Shown one piece after another: positions 8,322 to 17,402 of a stretch of DNA of 64,000 nt. The notes under the pieces were generated by a model that was not told the DNA's origin, did no database searches, and worked only from the letters and a program-made list of their open reading frames with translations. Every line of letters starts with the position of its first letter. The stretch's first letter is position 1. The translations under genes and the position numbers were made by a program. The stretch is from an uncultured Verrucomicrobiae bacterium (lineage in GTDB: Bacteria > Verrucomicrobiota > Verrucomicrobiia > Verrucomicrobiales > Akkermansiaceae), in assembly GCA_937957985.1 (NCBI GenBank), contig CALGOH010000223.1, positions 1 through 64,000 on the forward strand. The letters are read 5' to 3'.

Positions 8322-9775
8322 AACTTTCCCAAGCCATCACCATGCGCCCACCGTCCCTGCTCATCGGCCTCCTCGTCCTCGCCGCCGCCCCACTCCACGC
8401 CGGCTACATCCGCGAGGAAATCCCCCTCCCTCCCGGCGAGGTCATGGAGATCGGCTCGATCGCGCTGATGCCCGGGAAAAAGATCGCCGTCACCACCCGT
8501 CGCGGCGACCTCTGGATCTGCGAGGGTGCCTACGGCAATGATCTCTCGAAGGTGACGTGGCACCGGTTCGCCGAACACCTCCACGAACCCTTCGGCATGT
8601 TCTGGAAACACGATTCGCTGTGGCTGACCCAGCGCCCGGAAGTGACGCGGATCGAGGACACCGACGCCGACGGCCTGGCGGACGTTTTCGAGACCATCTG
8701 CGACGACTGGGGGATCAACGGCGACTACCACGAGTATGCCTTCGGCAGCACTCCGGACGCCGAGGGCGACATCTGGGTCGTCCTCTGCCTCACCGGCTCC
8801 GGCGCGGCGCGGTCCAACTGGCGTGGCTGGTGCATGCGCGTCACACCCGAGGGCGGGATGATCCCCACATGTTCCGGCATCCGCTCACCAGGAGGCATCG
8901 GTTTCAACGCCGCGGGCGACTGCTTCTACACCGACAACCAGGGGCCGTGGAACGGATCGTCGTCGCTCAAGTGGCTCAGGCCGGGATCCTTCCAGGGAAA
9001 TCCGACCGGCAACAAGTACCACGAACTCGCCGGACTCCCCGCCCCGCCCGAGCCCCAGGACGGCTCACGCATTCTCACCGAGCGCGAACGCTATCCCGAA
9101 TTCATTCCGCCGGCGGTCGTGCTCCCGCACGGCAAGGTCGGCCAGTCGCCCACCGCCGTCATCACCGACCACACCGGCGGCAGATTCGGACCCTTCGCCG
9201 GCCAGGTGCTCGTCGGCGAGCAGACCCACTCCCAGGTCCAGCGCGTCTGTCTCGAAAAGGTCAACGGGCTCTATCAGGGCGCGGTCTTCCATTTCATCGA
9301 AGGCTTCGAGGCAGGCATCGTGCCCATGCGCCTCAGCGATTCCGGCACCCTCTTCGTCGGCGGCACCAATCGCGGCTGGGCCTCGCGCGGGTCGAAGCCC
9401 TTCACCTTCGAGCGCGTCCGCTGGGACGGCGAAACAGGGTTCGAGATCCACACCATGTCGGCCCGTCCGGACGGCTTCGAGCTCACCTTCACCCATCCCG
9501 TCGATCCCGCCGCGGCGGGCGACCCGGCGAGCTACGGGATGCGCGCGTGGACCTACATCTACCAGTCGAAATACGGATCCCCCGAGGTCGATGAATCCTT
9601 CCCGAAGGTCACCGCCGCCGAAGTCGCCGACGACGGCCGGTCCGTGCGCCTCACCGTCGACGGCCTGGTCCGCGGCCACGTCCACCAACTCGACTGCCCC
9701 GGCGTGAAATCCGCCGACGGCAAAACGCTTGTCCATCCGACCGGCTGGTACACCCTCAACGAAATCCCCGACTGA
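8318..9775 (+). CDS. Secreted PQQ-type sugar dehydrogenase-like beta-propeller protein
   Basis: This 485-residue protein has a signal peptide ending near AAPLHAGY. It resembles the soluble sorbosone/glucose dehydrogenase-like propeller family by the repeated segments LWICEGAYGN, LWLTQRPEVTRIEDTDADG, GDIWVVL and SPGGIGFNAAGDCFYTDNQG. A C-terminal beta-rich extension (MSARPDGFELTFTHPVD) is typical of planctomycete and verrucomicrobial members. The ATG overlaps the stop of the cytochrome gene (ATGA), implying translational coupling and probably electron transfer between the two. An in-frame ATG at 8342 is an alternative start. PQQ binding cannot be proven from sequence alone. Confidence 0.75.
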   Translation: MKLSQAITMRPPSLLIGLLVLAAAPLHAGYIREEIPLPPGEVMEIGSIALMPGKKIAVTTRRGDLWICEGAYGNDLSKVTWHRFAEHLHEPFGMFWKHDSLWLTQRPEVTRIEDTDADGLADVFETICDDWGINGDYHEYAFGSTPDAEGDIWVVLCLTGSGAARSNWRGWCMRVTPEGGMIPTCSGIRSPGGIGFNAAGDCFYTDNQGPWNGSSSLKWLRPGSFQGNPTGNKYHELAGLPAPPEPQDGSRILTERERYPEFIPPAVVLPHGKVGQSPTAVITDHTGGRFGPFAGQVLVGEQTHSQVQRVCLEKVNGLYQGAVFHFIEGFEAGIVPMRLSDSGTLFVGGTNRGWASRGSKPFTFERVRWDGETGFEIHTMSARPDGFELTFTHPVDPAAAGDPASYGMRAWTYIYQSKYGSPEVDESFPKVTAAEVADDGRSVRLTVDGLVRGHVHQLDCPGVKSADGKTLVHPTGWYTLNEIPD

Positions 9776-9906
9776 ACTTTGGGAACGCGCCTCGATCCAG
9801 GCTTCTAAAACTTCATTCCGGCAGGCGGCCAATCCACCCTACTCTTGCCAAGTGGGCACTGTAGTAATAAATCACTAGGTTAAGAGTCTAACCAAGATCC
9901 TTCTTA

Positions 9907-10338
9907 ATGAAACGCCCTGAGAACGATGAAGAATGCATCCTGCTCGGGATCAGAGCCGGTTGTCTTACGGCACAGATCGGCATGTGCTGTGAATTTGATA
10001 CCTTGGACTTTGAAGAAATGCTCACCTATGAGGATCGGGCGATTTACCCGAAGACCTTGAAGTGGGGCCTTTTCGTCCTTGAAAAGCAGAAACCGGTCAA
10101 AAAACGAGTTGAGGCAGTTGTCAGATTTCTCGACCCAACAATTCCCAGTATCTCAGGTCCATGGACTATCGCTATCCTCACATGGGATCCAGACTTTGAT
10201 TCAGCACCAAAATTTGATCATTCGATTGGCAGACCTGTCTGGAATCTAATTCCGAAAAATCACGGCAACCTCAACAACGTCAAGAACCTAGGGAGCGTCT
10301 GGAAGGCATCAACTCCTGAAGAAGATCCTTTCATTTGA
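9907..10338 (+). CDS. Hypothetical protein, low-GC orphan
   Basis: This 143-residue soluble protein has no signal peptide and no motif I recognise. It contains several Cys and Trp residues (GIRAGCLTAQIGMCCEFD near the N terminus). Base composition and codon use are clearly more AT-rich than the neighbouring genes, which suggests recent acquisition. Its stop overlaps the start of the downstream SDR gene. The 131-base gap upstream holds a small GGTTA/TAACC hairpin and no other gene. Confidence 0.7.
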   Translation: MKRPENDEECILLGIRAGCLTAQIGMCCEFDTLDFEEMLTYEDRAIYPKTLKWGLFVLEKQKPVKKRVEAVVRFLDPTIPSISGPWTIAILTWDPDFDSAPKFDHSIGRPVWNLIPKNHGNLNNVKNLGSVWKASTPEEDPFI

Positions 10339-11219
10339 GCCCCAGCCACCTACTCCTCTGCGGCCACGGCTACCTCGGACAGGCCGTCTCGCGTGACTTC
10401 CTCGCCGCCGGCTGGACCGTCACCGCCGTCTCACGCGAAGGTGGCTGCCCCGGCTCGGGGCAGGCCGTGGCAGCGGCGGCCCGCCGCGAGCCGTTCCGGG
10501 AGCATGCCGCCGACCTCGCCTCCCGGGAAAGCATCCGCCACCTCGCCGCCTCCGTCGATCGACCCGACTTCATCGTCCACTGCGCCTCGTCCGGACGTGG
10601 CGGCCCCGAGGCCTACCGCGCCGTTTACCTCGACGGCTGCCATCACCTCATCGCCGCCTTTCCCGGGATCCCCCTGCTCTTCACCTCCTCCACCTCGGTC
10701 TATGCCCAGACCGACGGCTCGGTGGTCACCGAGGAAAGCCCGGCCGAACCCGACCGCGAAACCGGACGGATCCTGCGCGAGACCGAAGACCTGGTCCTCG
10801 ACCAAGACGGCATCGTGTTCCGCCTCGCCGGCATCTACGGTCCGCACCGTAGCGTGATCCTGAAGAAGTTCCTCGCCGGCGAGTCGGTGATCGAGGAGGA
10901 CGGACGGCGCTTTCTCAACCAGATCCACCGCGACGACGCGGCGAGTGCCATCCTCCACGCCGCCACCGCCCCGCTGCCGAGCGGCATCTACAACCTCGCC
11001 GACTCCACCCCGCGCAGCCAACTCGACACCTTCAAGGCCCTCGCCGGACTTTTCGCTCGGCCGATCCCGCCGACGGCTCCCCGGGACCTCAACCGCAAGC
11101 GCGGCTGGACCCACAAACAGGTGTGCAACGACAAGCTCCGGGCGACCGGCTGGGAACCGCGTCATCCGGATTTCCTGGAAGCTGCCAGGACAATTGCCTC
11201 GACTCTGGTCGATGGTTGA
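10335..11219 (+). CDS. NAD(P)-dependent SDR/epimerase-like protein (YeeZ-like)
   Basis: This 294-residue protein has a Rossmann fold. The nucleotide-binding loop is GHGYLGQ (residues 10-16), followed by strands ending in DFIVHCASSG and LLFTSSTSVYAQ, and then VFRLAGIYGPHRS. This is an extended SDR layout related to the E. coli YeeZ group. A TTG start at 10335 overlaps the previous stop codon; no better start is evident before the Rossmann loop. Substrate unknown. Confidence 0.78.
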   Translation: MSPSHLLLCGHGYLGQAVSRDFLAAGWTVTAVSREGGCPGSGQAVAAAARREPFREHAADLASRESIRHLAASVDRPDFIVHCASSGRGGPEAYRAVYLDGCHHLIAAFPGIPLLFTSSTSVYAQTDGSVVTEESPAEPDRETGRILRETEDLVLDQDGIVFRLAGIYGPHRSVILKKFLAGESVIEEDGRRFLNQIHRDDAASAILHAATAPLPSGIYNLADSTPRSQLDTFKALAGLFARPIPPTAPRDLNRKRGWTHKQVCNDKLRATGWEPRHPDFLEAARTIASTLVDG

Positions 11220-11258
11220 CGCGCGGGCACCAACCGCTGAGCACCCGGTGGTGGCATG

Positions 11259-11444
11259 TCACGGATTCTCGATGTCGAGATCCTTGCAGATCTTCCCGAC
11301 AAGGATATCCCGTATTTCGGCGTGTCGGGGAACGGCGGTCTTGCGGCCGTCGGAGGGCTTCCACCAGATCGAGTGACGCCCACCTTCCCTCAGCAACTGG
11401 CACCCGTATTTTGAAAGGTGCTTGATCAGTGCCTTGCGTTTCAC
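11259..11444 (-). CDS. hicA: HicA-type mRNA interferase toxin
   Basis: This 61-residue protein fits HicA, a small double-stranded-RNA-binding-fold toxin that cleaves mRNA. The layout KRKALIKHLSKYGCQLLREGGRHSIW contains the catalytic-type His in GGRHS and is followed by VPRHAEIRDILVGKICKDL. It starts with GTG and overlaps the antitoxin stop codon by 4 bases (GTGA), so the antitoxin is made first from one message. Confidence 0.88.
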   Translation of the reverse strand: MKRKALIKHLSKYGCQLLREGGRHSIWWKPSDGRKTAVPRHAEIRDILVGKICKDLDIENP

Positions 11445-11653
11445 GCGGGGATCAAGATCTCCTCAAAGTCCCCCTGGATCGCCTGCCGGGACTGCTCCCG
11501 ATTCAATTCCAAAATATCCGACAATGCTTCGGTCAGCGCCTCCACCAGCTCCTCCCTCGTCCGCTCCTGGGCATTCACCCCGGGAACTTCCTCCACCCAC
11601 CCCACCCACCAATCGCCGTCCCGTTTCGCAACTGCCGTGAAGGTGTTCGTCAT
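11441..11653 (-). CDS. hicB: HicB-type antitoxin
   Basis: This 70-residue protein has the HicB partial RNase H-like fold (FTAVAKRDGDWWVGWVEEVPG, then EALTEALSDILELNRE). It is short and lacks the C-terminal DNA-binding domain found in longer HicB proteins. The start is ATG at 11653, and it lies directly upstream of hicA. Confidence 0.87.
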   Translation of the reverse strand: MTNTFTAVAKRDGDWWVGWVEEVPGVNAQERTREELVEALTEALSDILELNREQSRQAIQGDFEEILIPA

Positions 11654-11818
11654 AGGATGAGTCTGGAGCCGATGAGATCCCGTGACAAGCAACTCCTTCC
11701 CACTGGCGGTCCGCCGATCCGGATCGCACGATCCGGCCATGAGAGACGGACCGACGACCAACCGCCGCTTGTCAGATCGCTGAATTCGGGCCGGGGTGAG
11801 GTCCTTCCGGGGTGCTCT

Positions 11819-12124
11819 TCATTCCTCATCCGCCCCGTCCGACCGGCAGCAGTCGCTCTTGATCAGCCACCACACGCCGGCCGCGACGGCACCGAGCAGC
11901 AGCGCCCCGCCGAGCGAGACGCCGGCAGGATGCTCGCGCGCCACGCGCCCGGCCCGGTCGATGCCGTCCCGGGCGTAGTCGCGCCCGCTGCGCAGCGCGT
12001 CCGGCAGCGTGTGCCTTCCCGCGTGCTGCGCCAGGCGTTTCACGTCATCCCTCAGGCTCGAAAGATCCTCGCGCACCCGCGACAGCAGGTCGGCGGCCCG
12101 TTTGTCATCAAATATCTTGTCCAT
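11819..12124 (-). CDS. Small membrane-anchored protein, ElaB/YqjD-like layout
   Basis: This 101-residue protein has a charged, helical N-terminal half (DLLSRVREDLSSLRDDVKRLAQHAG). One hydrophobic segment follows near the C terminus (PAGVSLGGALLLGAVAAGVWWLI) and then a short Cys-containing tail. This resembles the ElaB/YqjD/DUF883 ribosome-associated inner-membrane proteins in layout, but the match is by architecture only. The 11654-11818 gap before it holds nothing recognisable. Confidence 0.6.
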   Translation of the reverse strand: MDKIFDDKRAADLLSRVREDLSSLRDDVKRLAQHAGRHTLPDALRSGRDYARDGIDRAGRVAREHPAGVSLGGALLLGAVAAGVWWLIKSDCCRSDGADEE

Positions 12125-12355
12125 GGTCTCTTTCTCCTAACATGGCAACCAACGCCAACTCCACCGGATTTCAAGTCGCGGTCGGAAACTATTTCCCATT
12201 GGCCGGCGGCCTGACCCGCGAGCGAAAGCCATGGACAGCAGCAGAAGAATGCGCATCAGTCGGGTGTCGGAATGACCCGGCGATTTCCGGTCTTCGAGGG
12301 CGTCGCCACCCACCCGCGCAATCTCCGGTCATCCGTTCGCGTATACCTTTCGCTC

Positions 12356-13300
12356 ATGAAACGCAGCATCCTCATCATCGCCGCCGTGCTCCTGCTCGGC
12401 GCCGGCATCCTCGCCATCGTCCTGAAACCCGGCACCAAGGACTCCGAAACCGCCTCCGGCGGATCGGCCCCGCCCGCCCGTGATCGCGTCGAGGAAGGCG
12501 ACCGGGCCTTCCATGATGAAAGCACGGCCAAGGCCTCGCCGCGCACCGAACGGGAAACCGGCGACAGCGACCTGGTCGAACAATACGGCGACGCCCGCAC
12601 CAAGCTCGCCCGCAACGTTTCGGAAAACGTCGTCGGCCTGCTCGACGACGTGATCACGATGGGCGAGATGATGTTCAACGGCTCCTCCTCCGAGTGGAAC
12701 CGGGGCGACCGGGAGGTCCGCCGCCTGCTCCGCGGCACCGAGATCGAGCTGACCGACGAACAGCAGGAACAAGCCGAGGCCCTGCTCGCCGATTTCCGCA
12801 AACGCGAACTCGAGCAGGCCAAGGCATCCGTCGGGACCCTGCGCGAGAATCCCGTGCCGCTGATGCGCCTGCTGCTGGCCGGCGACGCCCGCTCGCGCGA
12901 CGAGCTCAGCGAGGAGGACTACGCCACGCTCCAGCGGGCCAACGCCGACGCGCTGGGAGACATCATCAACCCGCTCGACCGCAGCAATTTCCGCGGCGGC
13001 CAGCCGATGGAGGACGAGGTCTTCCGGGCCGGTTTCGAAGCCCTTCTCGCCCCGGAGCAGGCCGCCGCGCTGCAGGCCGCCCGGACCCCGGAAGAGGGTG
13101 AGGAACAAGGCAACGAGACACCGAACCGGACCGACATCACCCAGATGCCGGTGATGTCTCTCGAGGATGCCGACGAGGCGATCCGCTCGACCCGACAAAT
13201 GACCGGCGGGTTCAAGCAGGTCATGGAGGGCATGGGCAACCTCGGCCCACTGCTCGAGCAGCAACGTCGCACCCGGGAAGGCGGCGAAACGGAAGAGTAA
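12356..13300 (+). CDS. Membrane-anchored protein of unknown function
   Basis: This 314-residue protein has one N-terminal hydrophobic segment (SILIIAAVLLLGAGILAIVL), after which the rest is predicted extracytoplasmic. The body is rich in Glu, Arg and Ala with long helical stretches (ELTDEQQEQAEALLADFRKR) and no catalytic motif. The start is the ATG just before the hydrophobic segment; the frame stays open upstream without signal. I do not recognise the family. The 230 bases upstream hold nothing else. Confidence 0.65.
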   Translation: MKRSILIIAAVLLLGAGILAIVLKPGTKDSETASGGSAPPARDRVEEGDRAFHDESTAKASPRTERETGDSDLVEQYGDARTKLARNVSENVVGLLDDVITMGEMMFNGSSSEWNRGDREVRRLLRGTEIELTDEQQEQAEALLADFRKRELEQAKASVGTLRENPVPLMRLLLAGDARSRDELSEEDYATLQRANADALGDIINPLDRSNFRGGQPMEDEVFRAGFEALLAPEQAAALQAARTPEEGEEQGNETPNRTDITQMPVMSLEDADEAIRSTRQMTGGFKQVMEGMGNLGPLLEQQRRTREGGETEE

Positions 13301-13316
13301 CGACGGGCTTTCCCGC

Positions 13317-13682
13317 CTAGAATTCGCCTCGGAAGACGCAGCTCGAAATGGGTGTCTCGTACACCTCGATCTCGGCGAGACCGGGCAGGTCGTCCTCGAG
13401 CCGGCGCCAGAACCACCCCGCCAACCGCTCGATGGTCGGACTTTCCAGCCCCTCGATGTCGTTCAGGTAGGAATGATCGAGCCGGTCGAGCAGCGGCTTC
13501 ATCGCATCGGAGATCCGCTTGTGGTCATACACCCAGCCGATCTTCTCATCGACCTCGCCCTCGACGGTGATCTTCAGCCGGAAGGTGTGGCCGTGCATCT
13601 GCCGGCACTTGTGGTCCTCCGGCAGCGTCGGCAGCGTGTGGGCCGCCTCGAAGGTGAACTCCTTGCTCAATCGCGCGCGCAT
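13317..13682 (-). CDS. queD: 6-carboxytetrahydropterin synthase
   Basis: This 121-residue protein is of the PTPS/QueD family, which converts dihydroneopterin triphosphate to 6-carboxytetrahydropterin in the queuosine/preQ0 pathway. Zinc ligands and catalytic residues are visible: FEAAHTL (His), CRQMHGHTF (catalytic Cys and two His), and LDHSYLN and ETPISSC near the end. The start is ATG at 13682. No other queuosine gene is nearby. Confidence 0.9.
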   Translation of the reverse strand: MRARLSKEFTFEAAHTLPTLPEDHKCRQMHGHTFRLKITVEGEVDEKIGWVYDHKRISDAMKPLLDRLDHSYLNDIEGLESPTIERLAGWFWRRLEDDLPGLAEIEVYETPISSCVFRGEF

Positions 13683-13771
13683 CGCGCCGCCACGCTGACA
13701 GCCCCCCGCCCTCACCGCAAGTCCGGCTCGGTGCTTGCCCGCCGCCACCGCCGCCCATAAAAGCCCCGCCC

Positions 13772-14554
13772 ATGCCGGACCCGCGCGCCACCCTGCTGAT
13801 ACCCAGCTACAACACCGGCCCCATCCTCCGGCAGACGGTCGAGGCCGCCCTCGGCACCTCGCTCCCGGTCCGCGTGGTGATCGACGGCTCGACCGACGGT
13901 TCGGACGCCTGCCTCGGGGGCCTCGACGGCGATCTCGTGGTCCACCGCTTTGCCGAAAACCGCGGCAAGGGCGCCGCCGTGCTCCACGGCCTGCGGCTCG
14001 CCCGCGAGGAGGGCTTCACCCACGCCCTGTGCATGGATGCCGACGGCCAGCATCCCGCCACCGCCGTGCCGGGCTTCGTGGAAATCCTCCGCCGGCATCC
14101 CGAGGCCGCCGTCTTCGGTCGCCCCGTCTTCGACGCCTCGGCGCCGGCGCTCCGCGTGAACGGACGCAAGGTCTCCAACTTCTGGGCCAACCTCGAAACG
14201 CTCGGATGGGGCATCGACGACTCGCTCTTCGGCATGCGCCTCTACCCGATCGGCCCGCTGATCGAGGTCCTCGAGGAAACGAAGTTCGCCCGCCGCTTCG
14301 ACTTCGATCCCGAGGTCGCCGTGCGGTTGGCGTGGAAGGGCGTGCCGATCGTCAACCTGCCGACGCCGGTCCGCTACCTCACCGAGGAGGAGGGCGGCGT
14401 TTCGCAGTTCCGCTACCTGCGCGACAACACGCTGCTCACCTGGATGCACATCCGCCTCTTCTTCGGCTTCGTCGGCCGCCTGCCGTGGCTCGTGCTCCGC
14501 GGCGGAAATCCCCTCCTGCACCTCAGCCCGCCCCATTCCCCGCCGCCGGCATGA
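13772..14554 (+). CDS. Family 2 glycosyltransferase
   Basis: This 260-residue GT-A enzyme has ATLLIPSYNTG at the N terminus, VVIDGSTDGSD (nucleotide-sugar binding) and LCMDADGQHPA (DxD-type metal site, about residues 87-97). A hydrophobic C-terminal segment lies near WMHIRLFFGFVGRLPWLVL. It resembles dolichyl-phosphate mannosyltransferase-like enzymes. The stop overlaps the following methyltransferase start by 4 bases. Confidence 0.82.
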   Translation: MPDPRATLLIPSYNTGPILRQTVEAALGTSLPVRVVIDGSTDGSDACLGGLDGDLVVHRFAENRGKGAAVLHGLRLAREEGFTHALCMDADGQHPATAVPGFVEILRRHPEAAVFGRPVFDASAPALRVNGRKVSNFWANLETLGWGIDDSLFGMRLYPIGPLIEVLEETKFARRFDFDPEVAVRLAWKGVPIVNLPTPVRYLTEEEGGVSQFRYLRDNTLLTWMHIRLFFGFVGRLPWLVLRGGNPLLHLSPPHSPPPA

Positions 14555-15186
14555 ACCGCGTCCACCAACACATCCGGCAGGTTTGGGACCGCCAGTACGT
14601 CGCCGCCAAGCTGCGCTCCGACCCGCTCTATCAGGCCGTGCTCGACGAGCTGCGCGACAGCCCGCTGCCGCTGCTCGACCTCGGCTGCGGCCTTGGCGTG
14701 CTCGCCTTCTACCTGCGCGAACACGGCCTCGAAGTCCCGGTCCACTCGCTCGACTACGACCGGCGCAAGATCGCCGAAGCCGAACGTCTCGCCGCCGAGC
14801 GGGGGATCCGGGGACTCAGCTTCGCCTTCCACGACGCCCGCCAGGGACTCCCGGATCACTCCGGCAACGTCACCATTCTCGACATCCTCCAGTTCTTCAC
14901 GCCGGAGGAAATCCACGCCCTCCTGACCCTCGCCGCCGAACGCGTGGCACCGGGCGGCAAGCTCGTCATCCGCTCCGGGCTGCGCGACGACTCGTGGCGC
15001 TTCAAGGCCACCGTCGCCGGCGACATCCTCGCCAAGGCGACGCTGTGGATGAAGGCGGCACCCATCCACTACCCGACCGCCGGGGATTTCCGCAGCGCCC
15101 TCGAACCCCACGGCGGGGTGCGCGTCTCACCGCTGTGGGGCGGCACCCCCTTCAACAACCACCTCATCGTGCTGGAGAAGGCCTGA
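14551..15186 (+). CDS. Class I SAM-dependent methyltransferase
   Basis: This 211-residue protein has motif I LLDLGCGLGVLAFYLREHG (from about residue 45), motif II around VHSLDYDRRKIAEAE, and LDILQFFTPEE and RVAPGGKLVIR downstream. It is coupled to the glycosyltransferase, so a lipid-linked or sugar substrate is likely but unproven. Its last 60 bases overlap the 3' end of the convergent deacetylase gene. Confidence 0.8.
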   Translation: MNRVHQHIRQVWDRQYVAAKLRSDPLYQAVLDELRDSPLPLLDLGCGLGVLAFYLREHGLEVPVHSLDYDRRKIAEAERLAAERGIRGLSFAFHDARQGLPDHSGNVTILDILQFFTPEEIHALLTLAAERVAPGGKLVIRSGLRDDSWRFKATVAGDILAKATLWMKAAPIHYPTAGDFRSALEPHGGVRVSPLWGGTPFNNHLIVLEKA

Positions 15187-16353
15187 GGCCGAAAGCCGTT
15201 CGAGCACCCGCCCGAGCAGCTCCACGCTCACCGGTGCTCCCTGGTGCAGGAGCAGGATGTCCCCGTCTCCGGCACCCTCGGTCAGCCGGGCCGTCATGCG
15301 CCCGACGTCGGTCTCCACCGTGTCGAAGGCCCGCCGCGACCACGCCACCACCTCCATCCCGAGCTCGTCGGTCACCGGGTGGGTGAAGTAGTTGCTGTGG
15401 CCGACCGGCGCCCGGAACCAGCGCGGCGTCACGCCGGCGACCTCCTCGATCGCCCGCTGGCATCCGGTGATCTCGCGCCGCGTCCGACCGGGACCCAGGC
15501 ACCACATGACGGCCTGCGGGTGGGACATCGTGTGATTGCCGAGTTCATGACCGCGCGCCGCGATCTCCCGCACCAACTCCGGGAACTCTCGTACTTTGTC
15601 CCCGATCAGGAAGAACACCGCCTTCACGCCGTGGCGGTCCAGCAGGTCGAGGATCGCCGGCGTGTCGTCGGGATGCGGTCCGTCGTCGAGGGTGATCAGC
15701 ACACCCTTTCCCCGGACCTTCGTCGCGACCCGGCCGTAGAGCCCCGAGTCCGGAAGCAGGGTTCCCCAGCACCACAAGGCCGAGATGCCGGCCCCGCAGG
15801 CCACGCCCCACGGCCACCCGAGCCGCCACCAGGCCAGCCCCATCACCAGGTGCAGCGCGACCGCCAGGACCGTTCTGGCGAGCGTCCCGCCCCGGCCCTC
15901 CAAGCCCATCACCCGGTGCCAGCCGAGCGCCAGCAGCCCGATGCCCTGGAGACCGAGAAACCCCAGCCACACCCACGCGGTCGCACCCGCAAGGCCGGGT
16001 CCCGCCGCCCACCACGACCATCCGCCCAGCACCACCGCCCAGCACCAGAAGGCCGCGCCCGGCGAACGACGCCCGAAGCCGAACGACAGCACATGCAGCG
16101 CGAGAAACAATCCGGGCAGAACGACCAACCCGGCCAGCCACGGCCCGCCGACCCGCCACAACCCGTCGAAGATCGCCACGCCCAGCACCACCGGGACCAG
16201 CACCGAAAGCAGCCGCCACTCGAAGCGGTGCATCGCCCGGCACCCCGCCAACCGGACCGCATCGCCCTCCGGCTCGACCAGCCTGCCGCCGAAGGCCCGG
16301 AACAGCGGCGTGACCGCCCGGTTGTCACGCAGGCGCACGGTCTCGCGCTTCAT
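15127..16353 (-). CDS. Membrane polysaccharide deacetylase (NodB domain)
   Basis: In this 408-residue protein the first ~215 residues hold several hydrophobic helices ([34 protein letters not shown] and others). A C-terminal NodB/CE4 domain follows: [13 protein letters not shown] (metal Asp pair), [12 protein letters not shown] (His pair), [10 protein letters not shown] and [10 protein letters not shown]4 enzymes remove acetyl groups from polysaccharides or peptidoglycan. The start overlaps the acyltransferase stop (ATGA). The 3' end overlaps the convergent methyltransferase by 60 bases. Confidence 0.83.
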   Translation of the reverse strand: MKRETVRLRDNRAVTPLFRAFGGRLVEPEGDAVRLAGCRAMHRFEWRLLSVLVPVVLGVAIFDGLWRVGGPWLAGLVVLPGLFLALHVLSFGFGRRSPGAAFWCWAVVLGGWSWWAAGPGLAGATAWVWLGFLGLQGIGLLALGWHRVMGLEGRGGTLARTVLAVALHLVMGLAWWRLGWPWGVACGAGISALWCWGTLLPDSGLYGRVATKVRGKGVLITLDDGPHPDDTPAILDLLDRHGVKAVFFLIGDKVREFPELVREIAARGHELGNHTMSHPQAVMWCLGPGRTRREITGCQRAIEEVAGVTPRWFRAPVGHSNYFTHPVTDELGMEVVAWSRRAFDTVETDVGRMTARLTEGAGDGDILLLHQGAPVSVELLGRVLERLSASGLLQHDEVVVEGGAAPQR

Positions 16354-17270
16354 GCCCCGCCTCCTTTCACCCGACGGAAGACCGGCTCGAACACGAACCA
16401 TTGCGCCCAGTGCGGTTTCACCACCTCGAGAATGGCATCCGCCCAGACCCTGACCCCCGGATCCTCCCCGCGACCCCGCGTCCGCGCCGGCAGCTCCAGC
16501 GGCGGGAAAACCCTCACCCGGTAGCGCCGCCACCCGTCCCGCAGGATGAAGAGCGGAAACACCGCGACCCCCGACACCCGCGCCACGATCAAGGGTCCCC
16601 GCGGCAACTTCATCATCAGCCCTTCGCCGACATCGACCTGCATCGGCGACACCTCGAACACCACCCGGTCGCCCTGCACCGCCACCACCTTTCCCTCCCG
16701 CAGCAGCCGCGCCAACTCCACGCCGAGCATCTCGCCCCCGTCGTTGTAGAGCGTGCGGAAGAGCGGATTCCGGCGCTCCTGCCCGCGCAGCTCCGCCTCG
16801 CGGATCCTCTGCAGCTCCGGATCCCGCTCCGGCGCCCTCACCGCATAGATCGTGCGGCCGAACTTCGAGGAGAACAGCGGCGCCGCCATGTCATAGTTTC
16901 CCATGTGCGCGGTCAGGATCAGGCACCCGTCGGACGTCGCCGCGAGACGGTCGAAAGCGTCGATCCCCTCGATCACCCAGTCCACGTCGCCCGTCCCCGT
17001 CTCGCAGCGCAGGGCATCGACGTAGGTCGCCGCGAAATTCCAGAACACCCGGTAGGCGCCGACCCAGGCGCGCGGCCCCGACCAGCTCGGAAAGAGCGCC
17101 CGGAGATTGCCCGCCACCGCCCGCCGCTGCTCGCCGGCGACGAGGAAAACCAGCGCCGTCCACATCGCCACCAGCACCGGCTCCACGAACCACGGCCCGC
17201 TCTTCAACCCACGCATCAGGAACCGCGTCGGCAGGTCCCCGTAGACTCCGAACCGCTGCTTCCAGCTCAC
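16350..17270 (-). CDS. Lysophospholipid/lipid A acyltransferase, LpxL/HtrB family
   Basis: This 306-residue protein carries the HX4D acyltransferase signature as HMGNYD (about residues 130-135), preceded by GCLILTA. The [12 protein letters not shown] and VAVQGDRVV segments are typical of late lipid A acyltransferases. It is an inner-membrane enzyme adding secondary acyl chains in outer-membrane lipid synthesis. I prefer the GTG at 17270, preceded by GAGGAG at good spacing, over the TTG at 17291. It is coupled to the deacetylase downstream. Confidence 0.82.
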   Translation of the reverse strand: MSWKQRFGVYGDLPTRFLMRGLKSGPWFVEPVLVAMWTALVFLVAGEQRRAVAGNLRALFPSWSGPRAWVGAYRVFWNFAATYVDALRCETGTGDVDWVIEGIDAFDRLAATSDGCLILTAHMGNYDMAAPLFSSKFGRTIYAVRAPERDPELQRIREAELRGQERRNPLFRTLYNDGGEMLGVELARLLREGKVVAVQGDRVVFEVSPMQVDVGEGLMMKLPRGPLIVARVSGVAVFPLFILRDGWRRYRVRVFPPLELPARTRGRGEDPGVRVWADAILEVVKPHWAQWFVFEPVFRRVKGGGA

Positions 17271-17402
17271 CCCTTGCTGCTCCTCGCTCAACGCTCCCCG
17301 AGCAAAGAGTCCGCCCCCGCCACTGGCAAGCCCCGGACGCGCTCCGAACGCTACCTGTTTTCAAACTTCCTCCCCGCCCCGGCGGCCGCTATCTTTCTCC
17401 GA

